A stretch of DNA of 5,819 nt from Gemmatimonadota bacterium (GTDB taxonomy: Bacteria > Gemmatimonadota > Gemmatimonadetes > JACCXV01), in assembly GCA_013696835.1 (NCBI GenBank), contig JACCXV010000365.1:1-5819 (forward strand). The letters are read 5' to 3'. The first letter of the stretch is position 1; every line of letters starts with the position of its first letter. Below, piece by piece: positions 5,459 to 5,819 of the stretch. A model generated the notes under the pieces. That model was given only the letters and a program-made list of their open reading frames with translations. It was not told where the DNA came from and did not search any database. A program made the position numbers and the translations under genes.

Positions 5459-5819
5459 CTACTCACGGATCACGCTCGAGAGCCGCTGGACCGCTGCCTG
5501 TGCCTCACGGACGCGTGGCTGGAGCTCGGGATCCGCGTCGCGCCACCCCAGCACGAAGAGCTCATACGCGCGGCGCGCCTCCGCGTAGCGCTCCGTGGCT
5601 TCGTAGGCGTGGGCGAGGTTCAGGTACAGGAGGGGACTGGGAAAGGGAAACGCGAGCAGATACGGAATCGCCTCGGCCGGCTGGTCGTTCCGAACCAGGC
5701 TCTGGCCGATTAGGAACGTCAGCGCAATGGCGAGGCCATGTCGCTCCTCCGAACCCGTGAGGCCGGCGCGGGTCGCTTCGAGCCCGCTCAGGACCTCACC
5801 TGGGCGGCCAGCCTGCATG
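5459..5819 (-). CDS. TPR-repeat protein, C-terminal part (5' end outside window)
   Basis: The last roughly 120 residues of a larger protein whose frame runs off the window edge. Two helix-turn-helix repeats of the tetratricopeptide type are visible: about residues 28-60 (ending AEAIPYLLAF) and 62-95 (LLYLNLAHAYEATERYAEARRAYELF). The following LGWRDADPELQPRVREAQAAVQRL is the characteristic tail of TPR segments found at the end of multi-domain proteins such as Ser/Thr kinases and transcriptional activators in GC-rich environmental bacteria. Which N-terminal domain precedes cannot be told. An ATG at the very edge (5818) could be an internal Met. The stop is 34 bases upstream of the preferred pgi start, so the gene may be co-transcribed with pgi-fbp, though a functional link is not evident. 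Confidence 0.7.
   Translation of the reverse strand, partial: MQAGRPGEVLSGLEATRAGLTGSEERHGLAIALTFLIGQSLVRNDQPAEAIPYLLAFPFPSPLLYLNLAHAYEATERYAEARRAYELFVLGWRDADPELQPRVREAQAAVQRLSSVIRE

Noticed and set aside
5425..5466. GTG 5466 as the pgi start
   Set aside because: It overlaps the TPR stop by 8 bases and has no Shine-Dalgarno sequence; the extra residues resemble nothing in the family. It cannot be fully excluded because short overlaps are common here.
3547..5760. A 737-codon open frame on the plus strand
   Set aside because: It lies antisense across fbp, pgi and the TPR gene, is rich in Arg, His, Gly and Pro without domain motifs, and is explained by high GC. The minus-strand genes have unmistakable family motifs.

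Overview
The window is a GC-rich, gene-dense bacterial chromosomal segment. The suffix-style TPR protein, the transaldolase-type glucose-6-phosphate isomerase and the high GC suggest an uncultured soil or sediment phylum (Eisenbacteria-, Acidobacteriota- or Gemmatimonadota-like). That placement is a guess from family resemblance; no rRNA or other marker gene is present.

Left part, plus strand (1-1077): the C-terminal end of homoserine kinase (ThrB, threonine biosynthesis) overlaps by an ATGA junction with a complete HAD-IIA phosphatase of the HDHD2/LHPP type. The two are almost certainly co-translated.

Middle (1078-2567): the HAD gene is followed by the orphaned C-terminal end of an alpha/beta hydrolase, which keeps the acid and histidine region but has no N-terminal two thirds. 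Next comes a roughly 230-base non-coding gap with possible hairpins and an AT-rich promoter-like patch. A complete secreted lipoprotein of the same hydrolase type follows. It appears to start at CTG behind a perfect Shine-Dalgarno sequence, and Gly replaces the expected nucleophilic serine in its GxSxGGH motif. The fragment and the full gene are clearly related over their C-termini.

Right part, minus strand (5819 to 2588, convergent with the lipoprotein gene and only 20 bases from it): the end of a TPR protein, then pgi, then fbp. pgi and fbp overlap by 4 bases (ATGA). Fructose-1,6-bisphosphatase makes fructose-6-phosphate and glucose-6-phosphate isomerase converts it to glucose-6-phosphate, so the pair encodes two consecutive steps of gluconeogenesis. 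The Pgi belongs to the class normally found as the C-terminal half of transaldolase/Pgi fusion proteins, but no transaldolase half is attached here.

I see no CRISPR array, transposase, tRNA, rRNA or phage gene. I found no convincing new multi-gene system. The most unusual items are the apparently nucleophile-less hydrolase lipoprotein, its CTG start and the truncated relative beside it.
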